In this document: one piece after another, positions 40,642 through 42,526 of the stretch
Layout of the letters: every line of letters begins with the position of its first letter
Numbering within the stretch: position 1 is the stretch's first letter
DNA from: Actinomycetaceae bacterium
GTDB lineage: Bacteria > Actinomycetota > Actinomycetes > Actinomycetales > Actinomycetaceae
DNA: 42,526 nt
NCBI GenBank assembly: GCA_030524055.1
Contig: JAUNHH010000023.1
Span: forward strand, 1 to 42,526
Direction: 5' to 3'
Program-made: the position numbers and the translations under genes
The notes under the pieces: generated by a model
Databases searched by the model: none
What the model was told of the DNA's origin: nothing
Seen by the model: only the letters and a program-made list of their open reading frames with translations

Positions 40642-42216
40642 ATGGGACTCATCAAGGCCGTAACTGGCGCCGTTGGTGGCGCTTTAGGCGACCAATGGCT
40701 CGACGCAATTGAGCCCGACATGGGCGAAGGGATTGTTTTCTGCAAGGGGTCGCGCCTACGTGAAAACGATCGCCGTTCATCTAATCGTCGTGGCACTGAT
40801 GATGTGATTTCTCAGGGCTCACGCATTCTTGTTTATGACCGCCAAGCATTATTGCTGGTTGATTCTGGGCGGATTACTGATTTCACTGCAGAGCCGGGTG
40901 CCTATGAGGTCAATAATTCGGGCCAGCCATCTATTTTTACTGGTGACTTAATGGGCTCCATTATGGACACCTGGGAGCGTTTTAAGTTTGGCGGTGGAAC
41001 TCCCACAAAGCAGGTGGCCTATTTCGTCAACCTGCAGGAAATCAAGGGCATTAAATTTGGCACCCCAAATGCCATTAACTACTTCGACAACTTCTATAAT
41101 GCAGAGCTTTTCCTGCGCTGCCATGGAACTTTTTCCCTGCGAGTTGTCGATCCGATTCTTTTCTACCAAGAAGTCATTCCCCGCGACGCCACTAGCGTTC
41201 ACATTGACGATGTCTTCGACCAGTACATGTCGGAATTCTTAGAAGCTCTACAGGCTGCCATTAACCAAATGAGCGTTGATGGGATTCGTATTTCTCAAGC
41301 AGCCTCAAAGGTCCGTGAGCTTTCGCAATATATGCGCGATATTCTCGACGCTGATTGGCTGCGTGGCCGCGGCATGCAGGTCGAAAATGTGGGTATTGCG
41401 TCGCTGTCCTATGACGATGAATCCCGCCGCCTGATCGATATGCGCAATTCCGGCGCTATGCTCCAAGACCCCTCCATTCGTGAAGGGTACGTCCAAGGGG
41501 CCGTTGCTAGGGGCATTGAAAATGCAGGCTCAAACGAGGCCGGGGCCGCTGGCGCTTTCCTTGGCGTAGGTATGGGTATGCAAGGAGGCGGCGGATTTAT
41601 GTCAGCCGCTTCCCAATCCAATCAGGCGCAAATGGCTCAACAGGGTTATCCGCAGCCAGGCTATCCCCAACAGGGCTACCCACAGCAGGGTTACCCGCAG
41701 GGCTATGGCGCACCCAGCCAGGGCTATCCGCAATATGGCGGGCCGGTGCCCCCTCAGGGTGTACCTCCGCAGGGAGTTCCCCCGCAGGGGTATGGCTACC
41801 CGCAGGGCGGTTACCCACCTCAAGGAGTACCTCCGCAATATCCACAAGCGGGTGGTTATCCGCCTCAAGGTGTTCCTCCTCAGGGCACCCCTCCCCAGGG
41901 TTATGCACCTGGTCAACCGGTATACCCACCTCAGGGTTACGCTCCCCAGGGCTATGCGCCGCAAGGGTATTCCGCTCAGGGAGGCTACGCGCCAGCGCCT
42001 TATCAACCACAGCAAGGCGCTGCCCCTCAGGGCTACGCGCCGGTAGAAGGCTATGGGCAGCAAGGTGTTCCAGGACAGGCGCCACAACAACCGGGTCAAC
42101 CAGGTGTTCCCGGACAGCCCGGCACCCAACCACCTCAGGGCGCTCAGCCAAGTGCTCCAGAACAGCCGCCAGCAGAATCCGGAAATCCTGATTCCGGACA
42201 ATCGGCACAGGAGTAA
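40642..42216 (+). CDS. SPFH-domain protein with Gln/Pro/Gly/Tyr-repeat tail (YdjI-like)
   Basis: Cytoplasmic scaffold or membrane-associated protein. The SPFH domain of the YdjI (virion-core-like) group covers about residues 20-290: [93 protein letters not shown] and the C-terminal [28 protein letters not shown]. Most relatives have a short tail with a zinc ribbon; here about 215 residues are low-complexity repeats of PQGY and PPQGVPPQG type, probably disordered and adhesive or phase-separating. AAGGGGA precedes ATG. Divergent from the zinc-ribbon/TPM operon. ACGAGGCCGGGGC (41534-41546) is a one-mismatch dispersed motif. Confidence 0.85.
   Translation: MGLIKAVTGAVGGALGDQWLDAIEPDMGEGIVFCKGSRLRENDRRSSNRRGTDDVISQGSRILVYDRQALLLVDSGRITDFTAEPGAYEVNNSGQPSIFTGDLMGSIMDTWERFKFGGGTPTKQVAYFVNLQEIKGIKFGTPNAINYFDNFYNAELFLRCHGTFSLRVVDPILFYQEVIPRDATSVHIDDVFDQYMSEFLEALQAAINQMSVDGIRISQAASKVRELSQYMRDILDADWLRGRGMQVENVGIASLSYDDESRRLIDMRNSGAMLQDPSIREGYVQGAVARGIENAGSNEAGAAGAFLGVGMGMQGGGGFMSAASQSNQAQMAQQGYPQPGYPQQGYPQQGYPQGYGAPSQGYPQYGGPVPPQGVPPQGVPPQGYGYPQGGYPPQGVPPQYPQAGGYPPQGVPPQGTPPQGYAPGQPVYPPQGYAPQGYAPQGYSAQGGYAPAPYQPQQGAAPQGYAPVEGYGQQGVPGQAPQQPGQPGVPGQPGTQPPQGAQPSAPEQPPAESGNPDSGQSAQE
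41638..42030 (+). repeat. Tandem coding repeats of the SPFH tail
   Basis: Imperfect repeats of 12-15 bp (CAGGGTTAT/CCCCAG and CCTCAGGGTGTA variants) encode the PQGY and PPQGVPPQG units. Such stretches are prone to copy-number change between strains. Confidence 0.7.
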
Positions 42217-42255
42217 TTCCAAAACTGCCCAGGTTCTGTGTTCATGACGCAGTTC

Positions 42256-42298
42256 AGCGCTCATGGCCCCGTTAGCAAATAACGAGGCCATGAGCGCT
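42256..42298 (+). terminator. Terminator of the SPFH gene
   Basis: AGCGCTCATGGCC (42256-42268) pairs with GGCCATGAGCGCT (42286-42298); one mismatch, then CGTTA / TAACG extends the stem around a 5-nt loop. It is a long hairpin about 40 bp after the stop. Confidence 0.85.
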
Positions 42299-42398
42299 AA
42301 ATACTGCCACAAAGCCAAAGACGTGGCTGTAGAGCCCATGTCATATTGGCGGGTGGCGGCATTTTTGGCTCGGGACTGAAGGAAAGCCGAGGCCTATT

Positions 42399-42456
42399 CC
42401 TACTGTTAGGGACAAACAGTAATACTTAGGGACCAAACCCTACACTTAGGGACAAA
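42399..42456 (+). repeat. 20-bp-periodic TAGGGACAAA repeats (right edge)
   Basis: TAGGGACAAA begins at 42407, 42427 (as TAGGGACCAAA) and 42447: exactly 20-bp spacing, two helical turns. The first is inside the 18-mer CCTACTGTTAGGGACAAA (42399-42416) shared with the left edge. They could be transposase-binding sites at the end of an insertion sequence, or iteron-like sites. Confidence 0.65.
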
Positions 42457-42490
42457 TACCTACGCGAATATCAGGGGGTATTGGTCTGTT

Positions 42491-42526
42491 ATGTCTCAGG
42501 ACATGGGTGACAGTTCTGTGTCAGGA
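42491..42526 (+). CDS. Possible truncated CDS behind the 20-bp repeats
   Basis: An ATG at 42491 opens a frame of 12 codons (MSQDMGDSSVSG) that runs off the window. It lies 35 bp after the last TAGGGACAAA repeat, where a transposase or other element gene would begin. GGGGG lies about 12 bases upstream. Too short to identify. Confidence 0.3.
   Translation, partial: MSQDMGDSSVSG

Noticed and set aside
41597-42339. Two long open frames antisense to the SPFH tail
   Set aside because: They arise from the repetitive PQGY-coding DNA read backwards; the products are low-complexity and have no start context.

Overview
The window looks like a chromosomal segment of an actinobacterium, most likely a member of the Actinomycetaceae with moderate GC content. 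The support is an Lsr2-type nucleoid protein, the topA-tmk-holB order followed by an S33 hydrolase and tRNA-Thr, an Excalibur lipoprotein, DtxR/IdeR-like iron boxes and frequent GTG starts in 4-bp start/stop overlaps. I cannot name the species.

Layout. 137-1911 (minus): phosphoglycerate mutase, GNAT acetyltransferase, Lsr2. 2267-4825 (plus): operon of an FMN-dependent luciferase-like monooxygenase, its FMN reductase and a MarR regulator. 4980-7233: three tandem DUF4241-like paralogues. 7354-11139 (minus): polar amino-acid ABC transporter (binding lipoprotein, permease, ATPase) overlapping a cystathionine gamma-synthase/lyase gene, so probably sulphur amino-acid supply. 11305-12402: ferrochelatase behind an iron box. 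12732-14332: XRE-ImmA/IrrE plus PIN toxin-antitoxin module bracketed by 62-bp palindromic repeats. 14777-22430: tRNA-Thr, S33 hydrolase, Excalibur lipoprotein, holB, tmk, topA. 22614-27760: iron-boxed siderophore operon (binding lipoprotein, two permeases, ATPase, esterase). 28030-29264: AbiF (Abi_2, HEPN) gene behind two near-identical, separately promoted 52-bp hairpin repeats. 29335-30915: methyltransferase whose 3' end is duplicated between those repeats. 31125-32829: YqhA-like and DUF808 membrane proteins. 32996-37404: HigBA-like toxin-antitoxin pair and a two-gene Gabija-like system (OLD/TOPRIM nuclease plus UvrD-like helicase). 37646-38266: superoxide dismutase. 38348-42216: TPM protein, zinc-ribbon protein and SPFH protein resembling the Bacillus YdjGHI set.

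Three defence-type modules (PIN/XRE-ImmA, AbiF-RNA, HigBA-Gabija) sit between housekeeping genes with no integrase or phage genes in view. The AbiF locus is the best candidate for an interesting system: two putative small RNAs share a hairpin 5' end, and the stretch between them is a diverged antisense copy of the 3' end of the neighbouring methyltransferase gene.

Two patterns cut across the annotation. A 13-mer, GCCCCGCCCTCGT, occurs 13 times exactly (both strands, inside genes and between them, sometimes as inverted pairs at gene ends), far above chance and reminiscent of DNA-uptake or Chi-like sequences. Both window edges carry TAGGGACAAA repeats spaced exactly 20 bp, in mirror orientation, suggesting outward-facing copies of one repeated element.
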